Of a DNA stretch of 64,000 nt, positions 56,722 to 64,000 are shown in pieces (positions within the stretch are counted from its first letter, which is position 1; each line of letters opens with the position of its first letter). Position numbers and translations under genes: made by a program. The notes beneath the pieces were generated by a model, which saw only the letters and a list, made by a program, of their open reading frames with translations, had not been told where the DNA came from and did not search any database. Origin of the DNA: Bradyrhizobium japonicum USDA 6 (GTDB lineage: Bacteria; Pseudomonadota; Alphaproteobacteria; Rhizobiales; Xanthobacteraceae); the NCBI RefSeq assembly GCF_000284375.1, contig NC_017249.1, forward strand, positions 7,495,001-7,559,000, read 5' to 3'.

Positions 56722-57144
56722 CTATTTCCCCACCACCCTCGCCGCCTCCAGCAGCCGCTCGCTGGCGCTCGCCGTCGCCAGCACCGTGCCGTCTTCGGCC
56801 ATCAGCTTCGCCTCGACGAACGCAATCGTCTTGCCGAGCTGCGTCACCCTGGCCTCACCGATGATCGGGCCGGGCCTTGCGGGGCTGAGGAAATTCACGG
56901 TCATGCTGATCGTGGTGGTGTAGAGCCGGCCCTCGCTCATCACCAGCACGGCTGGCCCCATGGTGTCGTCGAGCATGGCAGAGAGCATGCCGCCCTGGAT
57001 GAAGCCCGCCGGATTGCAGAACTCGGGCTTGCCCTCGAAGGCGAGCCTGATCCAGCCCTCCTCCGGACGGGCATCGAGCAGGCGCCATCCGAGCAGCTCG
57101 GCGCAGGGCGGCCTTGGAAAATTGTCGAGTGCGGTCTTGACCAT
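56722..57144 (-). CDS. PaaI-type thioesterase
   Basis: A 140-residue hotdog-fold protein: CAELLGWRLLDARPEEGWIRL, the catalytic-loop segment FCNPAGFIQGGMLSAMLDDTMGPA and TTTISMTVNFLSPARPGPIIGEA. PaaI-type enzymes hydrolyse acyl-CoA thioesters, often of phenylacetyl compounds. GGCTGCCG-like sequence before ATG 57144 is only a weak ribosome site. It points toward the IS and away from mutY. Confidence 0.86.
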   Translation of the reverse strand: MVKTALDNFPRPPCAELLGWRLLDARPEEGWIRLAFEGKPEFCNPAGFIQGGMLSAMLDDTMGPAVLVMSEGRLYTTTISMTVNFLSPARPGPIIGEARVTQLGKTIAFVEAKLMAEDGTVLATASASERLLEAARVVGK

Positions 57145-57196
57145 CGGCAGCCTCCGTATCGGGCGCTGATAGCGTAGCGCTGCTGCCAGCGTGCTG

Positions 57197-58336
57197 TCAG
57201 GACGGTGAGGCCGTTGAAGGATCGAGCGCGTGCGCGATCACCTTGCGCATGACGTTGGGCAGCGCCTCACCGGCGAGGGTCGCGATCGGCACCCAGCGCA
57301 TGCCCTCGGGCGCGCGCGAGCGCGCGTCGGCCTTCGCCGTGTAGACCACCAGCTCCAGCGGAAAATGCGTGAAGACGTGGGTGACGACGCCCACCTTGCG
57401 CTGCCAGCGCGACAGCCTCTTCAGCTCGGGCGCCTGCTGCTTCGCCGTTGCGTCTTCCTGGCCGGCCAGCCAGTCCGAGCCCGGCACCTCGGTCATGCCG
57501 CCAAGGAGGCCTTTTTCGGGCCTCGAGCGGACCAGCAGCTCGCCGCCGCGCGTCACGACGAAGGCAGCACCGCGCCGCAACGTTCCGCTCTTCTTCGGCG
57601 CCTTGCGCGGAAACGATTCCTGCGTCGCCAGCGCACGCGCGGTGCAATCCTCGTTGAGCGGACAGAGCGAGCAGGCCGGTTTCTTCGGCGTGCAGATCGA
57701 GGCGCCCAGATCCATCAGCGCCTGCGCGCTGTCGCCGGCGCGAGACTTCTCGTCGCCGGCGCGTGAGTCTGCGAGCAGCGTCGCCGCCAGTTGCTGGATC
57801 AGCGGCTTGGCCTGCGGCAGCTCCTCCTCGACCGCGAACAGGCGCGACACCACGCGCTCGATATTGCCGTCGACCGGCATGGTGCGGCGGTCGAACGCGA
57901 TCGCGGCGATCGCGGCCGCCGTATAGGGTCCGATGCCCGGCAGCGCGCGCAGCCCCTCTTCCGTGTCCGGAAACACACCGCCGTGCTCGCGCGTCACGGC
58001 CACGGCGCAGGCGTGGAGATTGCGCGCGCGCGAGTAATAGCCGAGCCCGGCCCACATCCGCAGCACGTCATCCAGCGAGGCTCGCCCGAGCGCCGTGACA
58101 TCCGGCCAGCGCGCGACGAACTTCTCGAAATAGGGGCCGACGGCTTTCACGGTGGTCTGCTGGAGCATGATCTCCGACAGCCAGACGCGGTAAGGGTCCG
58201 AGGTCTGGCCGGGCATCGCGCGCCATGGCAGACGGCGGCGATGGCGGTCGTACCAGGCGAGCAGCAATGTGGGACGAGCCGATGCCTCCGGCTGAATTGG
58301 TTCCGACTTGGCCTTCAGGGCAGATCTGGGGCTCAT
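57197..58336 (-). CDS. mutY: A/G-specific adenine glycosylase
   Basis: MutY removes adenine opposite 8-oxoguanine. The 379-residue protein has DPYRVWLSEIMLQQTTVKAV (catalytic Glu), the helix-hairpin-helix LPGIGPYTAAAIAAIAF followed by PVDGNIERV with the essential Asp, the 4Fe-4S motif C-x6-C-x2-C-x5-C (SICTPKKPACSLCPLNEDC) and a C-terminal Nudix-like domain that reads 8-oxoG (GLLGGMTEVP). ATG 58336 is chosen; a longer frame to 58429 is atypical. A 21-base tandem duplication adds SRAGDEK before the Fe-S region. Divergent from the dciA-like gene. Confidence 0.95.
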   Translation of the reverse strand: MSPRSALKAKSEPIQPEASARPTLLLAWYDRHRRRLPWRAMPGQTSDPYRVWLSEIMLQQTTVKAVGPYFEKFVARWPDVTALGRASLDDVLRMWAGLGYYSRARNLHACAVAVTREHGGVFPDTEEGLRALPGIGPYTAAAIAAIAFDRRTMPVDGNIERVVSRLFAVEEELPQAKPLIQQLAATLLADSRAGDEKSRAGDSAQALMDLGASICTPKKPACSLCPLNEDCTARALATQESFPRKAPKKSGTLRRGAAFVVTRGGELLVRSRPEKGLLGGMTEVPGSDWLAGQEDATAKQQAPELKRLSRWQRKVGVVTHVFTHFPLELVVYTAKADARSRAPEGMRWVPIATLAGEALPNVMRKVIAHALDPSTASPS

Positions 58337-58465
58337 GCTCTCACTGTAGCGGCAACGCGGCGGCCTCTCCACGTCATGCCCGCGCTCGTCGCCGGCATCC
58401 ACGTCTTTCTTCGCGGACCGCTCCCCCAATGGTGAGGCCTGCCCTCCGAAGTGCTATAAGGGTCC

Positions 58466-58957
58466 ATGTCCAAATTCCCTCCCAAACCCGGCCCCATCAG
58501 CGCCAAGCCGCTTTCGCTGCTTCTCAACGACGTCTTTGCCGAGGCCTATGCCAAGCAGGGATTTGCCGCGCGCGAGCTGGTGACGCGGTGGGCGCAGATC
58601 GCCGGGCCGGAGATCGCAGCCCATGCCGAACCTCTGAAGATGCAATGGCCGCGGCCGGTCGAGGGCCAGCCGCAGGAGCCGGCGACCCTGGTGCTGCGGG
58701 TCGAGGGGCCGATGGCGCTGGAGATCCAGCACTCTGCCGACGTGATCCTGGAGCGGGTCAATCGCTTCTTCGGCTGGAGCGCGGTCGGCAAGCTCGCCTT
58801 CCGCCAGGCCCCCCTGTCGCGCGCCCGGCGGCCGGTCCGACCCGGCCCGCCGGATCCCAAATCGGTGGCCAAGGTGGCGGAGAGCCTGGGGGACATCGAA
58901 GATGAAGAATTGAAGACAGCGCTGGCGCGGCTCGGGGCGGCCATCAAGCGAAATTGA
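58466..58957 (+). CDS. DUF721/DciA-like protein
   Basis: A 163-residue protein with the DUF721/DciA domain at residues 12-110: LSLLLNDVFAEAYAKQGFAA, LVTRWAQIAGPEIAAHAEP and TLVLRVEGPMALEIQHSADVI. DciA helps load the replicative helicase DnaB in bacteria that lack DnaC. The C-terminal tail is Arg/Pro-rich then acidic-helical. Placement next to mutY and before dsbA and smc is the usual rhizobial order. Helicase-loader function is inferred from the family. Confidence 0.85.
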   Translation: MSKFPPKPGPISAKPLSLLLNDVFAEAYAKQGFAARELVTRWAQIAGPEIAAHAEPLKMQWPRPVEGQPQEPATLVLRVEGPMALEIQHSADVILERVNRFFGWSAVGKLAFRQAPLSRARRPVRPGPPDPKSVAKVAESLGDIEDEELKTALARLGAAIKRN

Positions 58958-58987
58958 GCCTCATTCCGCCGGTAATCTGGACCCGTC

Positions 58988-59034
58988 CCTGTCGCTCGCC
59001 ATTGCCTCAAACTACGTTTCAAGCTAGCGACAGG
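58988..59034. repeat. Inverted repeat CCTGTCGCT...AGCGACAGG
   Basis: Perfect nine-base arms 29 bases apart between the dciA-like and dsbA-like genes. It could be a leader hairpin or a regulatory dyad; it has no T tract. Confidence 0.35.
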
Positions 59035-59073
59035 CCGCCTGAACGGGAACTTCGGGCGAGACCACGCCAATTC

Positions 59074-59078
59074 GGGAG
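59074..59078 (+). promoter_or_regulatory. Ribosome binding site deciding the TTG start of dsbA-like gene
   Basis: GGGAG six bases before TTG 59085 supports that unusual start codon; the next in-frame ATG would remove the twin-arginine pair. Confidence 0.6.
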
Positions 59079-59084
59079 CCGACC

Positions 59085-59741
59085 TTGATCATCACCCGCC
59101 GCGCCTTCAACACGATGCTGTCGCTGACCGGTCTTGCCGCGCTCGCCGGGCTGTCGCCGCTGCGGTTCATCAACGAAGCCATGGCGCAGTCGGCCGCCGA
59201 TGTGGCCAAGCCCGTGTCGCTGCCCGACATGGCACTCGGCCCCAAGGACGCCCCCGTCACCATCACCGAATATGCCTCGATGACCTGCCCGCATTGTGCG
59301 GCGTTCAACGAGCAGGTGTTCCCCAAGATCAAGTCGGAATACATCGACACCGGCAAGGTGCGTTACATCTTCCGCGAGTTCCCGCTCGACATCAAAGCCG
59401 CCGCCGGCTCGATGCTGTCGCGCTGCATCGCCAAGGACGACGCGCCGAAATATTTCGCGGTCACCGACATGCTGTTCCGCCAGCAGAACGACTGGGTGCT
59501 GAAGAACACCACCGAGACGCTGACGCGGATCGGCAAGCAGGCCGGCCTCACCCAGCAGCAGGTCGAAGCCTGCCTGAAGGACCAGGCGCTGCTCGACAAG
59601 ATCGCCGCCGACCAGAAATACGCCAGCGACGTTCTGAAGGTGGATTCGACGCCGACCTTCTTCATCAACGGCGAGAAGATCAAGGGCGAAGCCTCGTTCG
59701 ATGAATTCGCCAAGAAGATCAATCCGCTGCTGAAGAGCTGA
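59085..59741 (+). CDS. DsbA-family thiol-disulfide oxidoreductase
   Basis: A 218-residue exported thioredoxin-fold protein. N-terminal twin-arginine-like signal ITRRAFNTMLSLTGLAALAG, mature domain with the active site CPHC (Cys68, Cys71) in YASMTCPHCAAF, the cis-proline VDSTPTFFINGEKI near residue 190. It probably forms or isomerises disulfides in the periplasm. The start is TTG 59085, chosen because GGGAG lies six bases upstream and it keeps the signal peptide. It precedes smc by 218 bases. Confidence 0.92.
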   Translation: MIITRRAFNTMLSLTGLAALAGLSPLRFINEAMAQSAADVAKPVSLPDMALGPKDAPVTITEYASMTCPHCAAFNEQVFPKIKSEYIDTGKVRYIFREFPLDIKAAAGSMLSRCIAKDDAPKYFAVTDMLFRQQNDWVLKNTTETLTRIGKQAGLTQQQVEACLKDQALLDKIAADQKYASDVLKVDSTPTFFINGEKIKGEASFDEFAKKINPLLKS

Positions 59742-59771
59742 TTTTCCCCGCTCGGCACCTGATTCGCATCT

Positions 59772-59821
59772 CGAAAGCCGTATCTTTCCCGGCATAAATC
59801 CCTTGGGAAAAGCGGCTTTCG
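59772..59821. repeat. Two-part stem between dsbA-like gene and smc
   Basis: CGAAAGCCG (59772-59780) pairs with CGGCTTTCG (59813-59821); CTTTCCC pairs inside with GGGAAAAG with one bulge. A long imperfect hairpin without T tract, perhaps ending the dsbA transcript or folding before smc. Confidence 0.4.
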
Positions 59822-59959
59822 CCGGTTGCCCTCGCGGCGCACCGCGGCCATTGTCCGACCGCATGAGGCGCCTCGCGCGACTCACCCAGAGAGTGACATT
59901 GCCTTCCATGGTATTGTCCCGGCAGGGGGATTCGCGCCTGCCAACAGAGATGCGTGCTT

Positions 59960-62900
59960 ATGAAAATCACCCGCCTGCGCCTTCACGGCTTCAAGTCCTT
60001 CGTTGAGCCCACGGACTTCGTCATCGAGCCCGGCCTGACCGGCGTGGTCGGCCCCAACGGCTGCGGCAAGTCGAATCTGGTCGAGGCGCTGCGCTGGGCG
60101 ATGGGCGAGACGTCCTACAAGTCGCTGCGCGCCGCTGACATGGACGCGGTGATCTTCGCCGGCTCCGGCAACCGTCCTGCGCGCAACCACGCCGAAGTGA
60201 CGATGACGATCGACAATGCCGATCGCACCGCGCCGGCGGCGATGAACGACAGCCAGCTTCTGGAAATCTCCCGCCGCATCGAGCGCGAGGCCGGCTCGGT
60301 CTATCGCATCAACGGCCGCGACGTTCGCGCGCGCGACGTGCAGATCCTGTTCGCGGACGCGGCCACCGGCGCGCGCTCGCCCGCCCTCGTCCACCAGGGC
60401 AAGATCGGCGAGATCATCCAGGCCAAGCCCGAGCAGCGCCGCCGTGTGCTGGAAGATGCTGCCGGCGTCGCCGGCCTGCACGCCCGCCGCCACGAGGCCG
60501 AACTGCGGCTGAAGGCCGCCGAAACCAACCTCACCCGCGTCGAGGACGTGATCGGCCAGCTCGGCGGCCAGATGGAAGGCCTGAAGAAGCAGGCCCGCCA
60601 GGCCGTGCGCTATCGCGAAGTCGCGGCCAAAGTCCGCAAGGCGGAAGCGACGCTGTTCCACCTGCGCTGGATCGGCGCGCATGCCGACGTCAACGAATCC
60701 GGCCAGACCCATGATCTCGCGGTTCGCGAGATGGCCGAACGCACCCAGCACCAGGCCGAAGCCGCCCGCATCCAGGCGATCCGCGCTGCCGAAATGCCGG
60801 CGCTGCGCGATGCCGAAGCGCGCGCCGCGGCCGGGCTGCAGCGCCTGACCAATGCGCGCGAACTGCTCGACCGCGAGGAAGAGCGCGCCAAGGAGCGCGT
60901 CGCCGAGCTCGAGCGGCGCCTCGCCCAGTTCGAGGGCGACATCTCGCGCGCCCAGCAGCAGACCATGGACGCCGACGTCGCGCTCCAGCGGCTCGACACC
61001 GAAGACGCCGAGCTGAAGGAAGAGATCAAGTCGCGGGTCGAGAAGCGCTCCGGCGTCGACGAGCGCGTCGGCGAAGCCGAGGCGGTGCTGACCGAAACCG
61101 AGCAGCAGTTCGCCGAGCTCACCACGGCGCTTGCCGACCTCACCGCCAAGCGCAACCAGCTCGAGGCCAATGTCCGCACCCACCGCGACAAGCTCGCCCG
61201 GCTCGACCAGGAGATTTCGAACGTCGCGGCCGAAGAGCAGAAGCTTGCCGACGAGACCGGCGGCTTCGGCGATCTCGACGAGCTGACCGCAACGGTCGAG
61301 ACCGCGGAGCAGACCCTTGCTGCTTCGGAAGCCGCGGCCCAGGCGAGCGAGGCTGCGCATGTTGCCGCGCGCCAGACGCTGGAATCCTCGCGCTCGCCGC
61401 TCGTCGAAGCCGACAAGCGCGTGCAGCGCCTCGATACCGAAGCGCGTACGATCTCCAAGATCGTCAACGGCGAGACCAAGAATCTGTGGCCGCCGATCAT
61501 CGACGGCATCACCGTCGACAAGGGTTTTGAGAAGGCGATCGGCGCAGCCCTCGGCGACGATCTCGATGCGCCGGTCGATCCATCCGCGCCGATGCGCTGG
61601 ACCAATGCCGGCGTCACCGAGGGCGATCCGGAGCTGCCCGAGGGCGTCGTGCCGCTTGCGAGCCACGTTCAGGCGCCCGCCGAGCTGGCGCGCCGCCTGG
61701 CGCAGATCGGCGTGGTGCCGCGCGAGCGCGGCGCCGAGCTGGTCTCGCAGCTCAAGACTGGCCAGCGGCTGGTCTCGCCCGAAGGCGACGTCTGGCGCTG
61801 GGACGGCTTTGTCGCCGCGGCCCACGCCCCCACCGGCGCCGCACGGCGCCTCGCCGAGCGCGCCCGCCTCGTCGACATCGAGAACGAGCTGGAGCAGGCC
61901 CGCATCGACGCGCAGATCAAGCGTCAGGCGCTGGAGAACGCCGAGTCCGAGCTGCAGATGGCCGCCAGCACCGAAGGTGCGAGCCGCGAGGCCTGGCGCG
62001 CCGCCCAGCGCGAGCTGAACGTCGCGCGCGAGCGCCATGCCACCGCCGAGCGCGAGATCAGCCGCCGCGCCGCGCGCAAGGCGACGCTGTCGGAAGCCCA
62101 TAGCCGTCTCGCCGCCGACCGCGCCGAGGCCGAGGCCGCGTACGAATATGCCGCCGCCGGCATCACCGAACTGCCGTCGAGCGAGGACACCGAAACCCGT
62201 CTCGCCGCCGTCCGCAGCGATATCGAAGGCCATCGCCGCATGGCCGCCCAGGTCCGCGCCGAGGCGCAGGCGCTGGCGCGCGAGGCGGAACTCGCCGACC
62301 GGCGCGTGCAGGCGATCCTCGCCGAGCGCACCGAGTGGCAGAACCGCAAGGAGAGCGCGGCCTCTCACATCGACACCATCCAGACCCGCATCACCGAGGT
62401 CTCGATCGAGCGCAGCGATCTCGAAAACGCGCCCGCCGTGTTCGCCGAGAAGCGCAGCGCGCTGATCACCGAGATCGAATACGCGGAAAACGACCGCCGC
62501 ATGGCCGCCGACGCGCTCGCCTCGGCCGAGACCGCGATGGCCGAAACCGATCGCGTCGCCAAGCTGACACTCGAAGCGCTGTCGAGCTCCCGCGAGGCCA
62601 CCGCCCGCGCCGAGGAACGCATGGAAGGCGCACGGCGCCGGCTCGAGGACATCGAGCGCGAGATCCGCGACATGCTGGAGGTCGAGCCGCAGGCCGTTGC
62701 CGGCCTCGCCGAGATCGAGCCCGGCGCCGAGCTGCCGCCACTGCACGACATCGAGGAAGACCTCGAAAAGATGCGCCGCGACCGCGAGCGTCTGGGCGCC
62801 GTCAACCTGCGCGCCGAGGAAGAGCTGCGCGAGGTCGAGACCCAGCATACGGGCCTGGTCACCGAGCGCGACGACCTCGTCGAAGCCATCAAGCGGCTGC

Positions 62901-63424
62901 GCCAGGGCATCCAGAGCCTCAACAAGGAAGCGCGCGAGCGCCTCCTGACCTCGTTCGAGGTCGTCAACAACCACTTCAAGCGCCTGTTCGTCGAGCTGTT
63001 CGGCGGCGGCGAAGCGGCGCTGCACCTGATCGAGAGCGACGATCCGCTGGAAGCCGGTCTCGAGATCATCGCAAAGCCGCCGGGCAAGAAGCCGCAGACG
63101 CTGTCGCTGCTTTCGGGCGGCGAGCAGGCGCTGACCGCGATGGCGCTGATCTTCGCGGTGTTCCTCACCAACCCCTCGCCGATCTGCGTGCTGGACGAAG
63201 TCGACGCACCGCTCGACGACCACAACGTCGAGCGCTACTGCAACCTGCTGCACGAGATGACCGGCTCGACCGACACCCGCTTCATCATCATCACGCACAA
63301 CCCGATCACGATGGCGCGGATGAACCGGCTGTTCGGCGTCACCATGGCCGAACGCGGCGTCTCGCAGCTGGTGTCGGTGAGCCTGGCCGAGGCCGTGGAC
63401 ATTCTCGACCAGAACGTGGCTTGA
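59960..63424 (+). CDS. smc: Chromosome segregation protein SMC
   Basis: SMC forms the ring ATPase that organises and separates chromosomes, with ScpA/ScpB (not in this window). The 1154-residue protein begins MKITRLRLHGFKSFVEPTDF, has Walker A GPNGCGKSN at 31-39, two long coiled-coil arms rich in Ala/Glu/Arg around a hinge at about 505-640 (GETKNLWPPIIDGITVDKGF onward), and the C-terminal head with the signature LSLLSGGEQALTAMALIF near 1050 and Walker B CVLDEVDAPLDDHN near 1077. ATG 59960 is chosen over GTG 59954. The family call is very firm. Confidence 0.96.
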   Translation: MKITRLRLHGFKSFVEPTDFVIEPGLTGVVGPNGCGKSNLVEALRWAMGETSYKSLRAADMDAVIFAGSGNRPARNHAEVTMTIDNADRTAPAAMNDSQLLEISRRIEREAGSVYRINGRDVRARDVQILFADAATGARSPALVHQGKIGEIIQAKPEQRRRVLEDAAGVAGLHARRHEAELRLKAAETNLTRVEDVIGQLGGQMEGLKKQARQAVRYREVAAKVRKAEATLFHLRWIGAHADVNESGQTHDLAVREMAERTQHQAEAARIQAIRAAEMPALRDAEARAAAGLQRLTNARELLDREEERAKERVAELERRLAQFEGDISRAQQQTMDADVALQRLDTEDAELKEEIKSRVEKRSGVDERVGEAEAVLTETEQQFAELTTALADLTAKRNQLEANVRTHRDKLARLDQEISNVAAEEQKLADETGGFGDLDELTATVETAEQTLAASEAAAQASEAAHVAARQTLESSRSPLVEADKRVQRLDTEARTISKIVNGETKNLWPPIIDGITVDKGFEKAIGAALGDDLDAPVDPSAPMRWTNAGVTEGDPELPEGVVPLASHVQAPAELARRLAQIGVVPRERGAELVSQLKTGQRLVSPEGDVWRWDGFVAAAHAPTGAARRLAERARLVDIENELEQARIDAQIKRQALENAESELQMAASTEGASREAWRAAQRELNVARERHATAEREISRRAARKATLSEAHSRLAADRAEAEAAYEYAAAGITELPSSEDTETRLAAVRSDIEGHRRMAAQVRAEAQALAREAELADRRVQAILAERTEWQNRKESAASHIDTIQTRITEVSIERSDLENAPAVFAEKRSALITEIEYAENDRRMAADALASAETAMAETDRVAKLTLEALSSSREATARAEERMEGARRRLEDIEREIRDMLEVEPQAVAGLAEIEPGAELPPLHDIEEDLEKMRRDRERLGAVNLRAEEELREVETQHTGLVTERDDLVEAIKRLRQGIQSLNKEARERLLTSFEVVNNHFKRLFVELFGGGEAALHLIESDDPLEAGLEIIAKPPGKKPQTLSLLSGGEQALTAMALIFAVFLTNPSPICVLDEVDAPLDDHNVERYCNLLHEMTGSTDTRFIIITHNPITMARMNRLFGVTMAERGVSQLVSVSLAEAVDILDQNVA

Positions 63425-63451
63425 GCCTCCGGTCGTTCCACACCCATTGAC

Positions 63452-63567
63452 GTCATCATCCGCCTTGTGCGCAAATTGCGCGCCGGGGCGGATGATCCAG
63501 TGAGCCGCGGCTTCTCGGTTGACGGCACTATCTCGGAGTACTGGATGCCCCGACTTCGCGGGGCATG
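63452..63567. repeat. Palindromic repeat (GTCATCATCCGCC / GATGCCCCG family)
   Basis: GTCATCATCCGCC at the left, a GCGCAAATTGCGC hairpin, GGGGCGGATGATCCAGTGA, then CTCGGAGTACTGGATGCCCC-gactt-CGCGGGGCAT. The second half matches the element at 5469. It ends eight bases before the Rsm22-like start. Confidence 0.75.
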
Positions 63568-63574
63568 GCCGCGG

Positions 63575-64000
63575 ATGATGATCTCACCCACCCTCCCCAC
63601 CGAACTGAAAGCCGCCCTCGACGGCAAGCTCCAGGGCTTCTCCCGCACCGACGCCGCACAGCGCTCGCAAAAAATCTCGACCGCCTATCGCGCAGGTGGC
63701 ACCTCCGGCACGATCAAGTCCGACGCCGACGCGCTTGCCTATGCGCTGGCGCGGATGCCGGCGACCTATGCGGCCGTGGCGGCCAGCCTGAATGCGCTGA
63801 CCGAGATGGCGCCGGACCTCGCCCCGGAAACCCTGCTCGACGTCGGCGCGGGCCCGGGCACCGCGAGCTGGGCCGCTGCCGAGGCCTTTCCGTCGCTGCA
63901 GGATTTTACCCTGCTCGACGCCAACGCCACACTCAGCCGTCTCGCGCTCGAACTGGCGCGCGACAGCACGCGGCTCGCCGATTGCCGCTATCTGCCTGGC
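63575..64000 (+). CDS. Rsm22-family methyltransferase-like protein (3' end outside window)
   Basis: The frame from ATG 63575 (or ATG 63578) is open to the window edge, 142 codons. It reads (M)MISPTLPTELKAALDGKLQG, then STAYRAGGTSGTIKSDADAL, ARMPATYAAVAASLNAL and the SAM motif LLDVGAGPGTASWAAAEAFP with LLDANATLSRLALELAR. This is the small ribosomal subunit Rsm22 family, predicted to methylate or assemble the small subunit. Its C-terminus is not visible. The start lies directly after a repeat, so its promoter must overlap the repeat or lie before it. Confidence 0.85.
   Translation, partial: MMISPTLPTELKAALDGKLQGFSRTDAAQRSQKISTAYRAGGTSGTIKSDADALAYALARMPATYAAVAASLNALTEMAPDLAPETLLDVGAGPGTASWAAAEAFPSLQDFTLLDANATLSRLALELARDSTRLADCRYLPG

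Noticed and set aside
59882..63298. A 1138-residue open frame antisense to smc
   Set aside because: It mirrors the Ala/Glu/Arg-rich coiled coils of smc in GC-rich DNA and has no family features; smc is unmistakable on the other strand.

Overview
The window is chromosomal DNA from a high-GC alphaproteobacterium of the Rhizobiales, most likely Bradyrhizobium or a close relative. This rests on gene content and order (nadABC; glyQ-glyS; mutY / dciA-like / dsbA / smc; etfQO), a CcrM-type GANTC methylase, DUF1236, DUF3096, DUF1127 and DUF2007 small proteins, and many palindromic intergenic repeats of the kinds common in Bradyrhizobium genomes. No rRNA, tRNA, CRISPR array, prophage or origin was recognised. 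One IS element is present; the rest looks like core genome.

Layout. 1-3.6 kb: nadA (5' truncated), nadB and nadC, the de novo NAD pathway. 3.7-9.5 kb: a SleB-type cell-wall hydrolase, pyruvate phosphate dikinase with a long lysine/alanine tail, and small DUF3096 and DUF1236 proteins. 9.8-16.6 kb: glyQ-glyS, an S49 peptidase, a TrmN6-like methyltransferase with a DUF2007 protein, and a polyprenyl diphosphate synthase. 17-24 kb: HxlR regulator / FabF-like synthase / LysE exporter / RidA, a His-Trp-rich secreted protein, an alpha/beta hydrolase, and a LysR regulator divergent from an AEC transporter. 23.8-33.8 kb: ispE, a TPR lipoprotein-like or periplasmic protein, ETF-ubiquinone oxidoreductase, a uracil-DNA glycosylase lacking two Fe-S cysteines, a GT39-like membrane protein, rnhB, a VOC protein and a radical SAM protein. 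34-45 kb: phosphoketolase-acetate kinase, small secreted proteins, an RMD1-family protein, a GT2-like protein, a MarR-GNAT fusion, moaB, a YpfJ-type metallopeptidase and ccrM. 45-57 kb: GSTs, a chemoreceptor, heme oxygenase-bacteriophytochrome, LysR/SnoaL, a PhzS-like flavoprotein and an IS5-family element. 57-64 kb: mutY, dciA-like, dsbA, smc and the start of an Rsm22-family gene.

How genes work together. NadA/B/C make nicotinate mononucleotide from aspartate. Xfp and AckA form a phosphoketolase branch yielding acetate and ATP. IspE and the polyprenyl synthase act early and late in isoprenoid synthesis. BphO makes the biliverdin that BphP binds. Several genes serve DNA maintenance (UDG, rnhB, mutY, smc, dciA-like, ccrM).

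The best lead for something little described is the PA0069-type radical SAM gene (32605-33768). A GAAC-N7-GAAC sequence that fits the alphaproteobacterial LexA box lies 24 bp before its start, and the protein ends in QLSLF, a textbook sliding-clamp binding motif. Together these suggest an SOS-induced, clamp-recruited radical enzyme acting on DNA, possibly co-transcribed with a VOC protein and RNase HII. Other leads are a 44-bp near-perfect palindrome before a MarR-GNAT fusion gene that is coupled to a 42-residue ORF, a cluster of GANTC sites around the ccrM start, and an IS inserted in the loop of a palindromic repeat. All calls are from reading the sequence; no database search was run.
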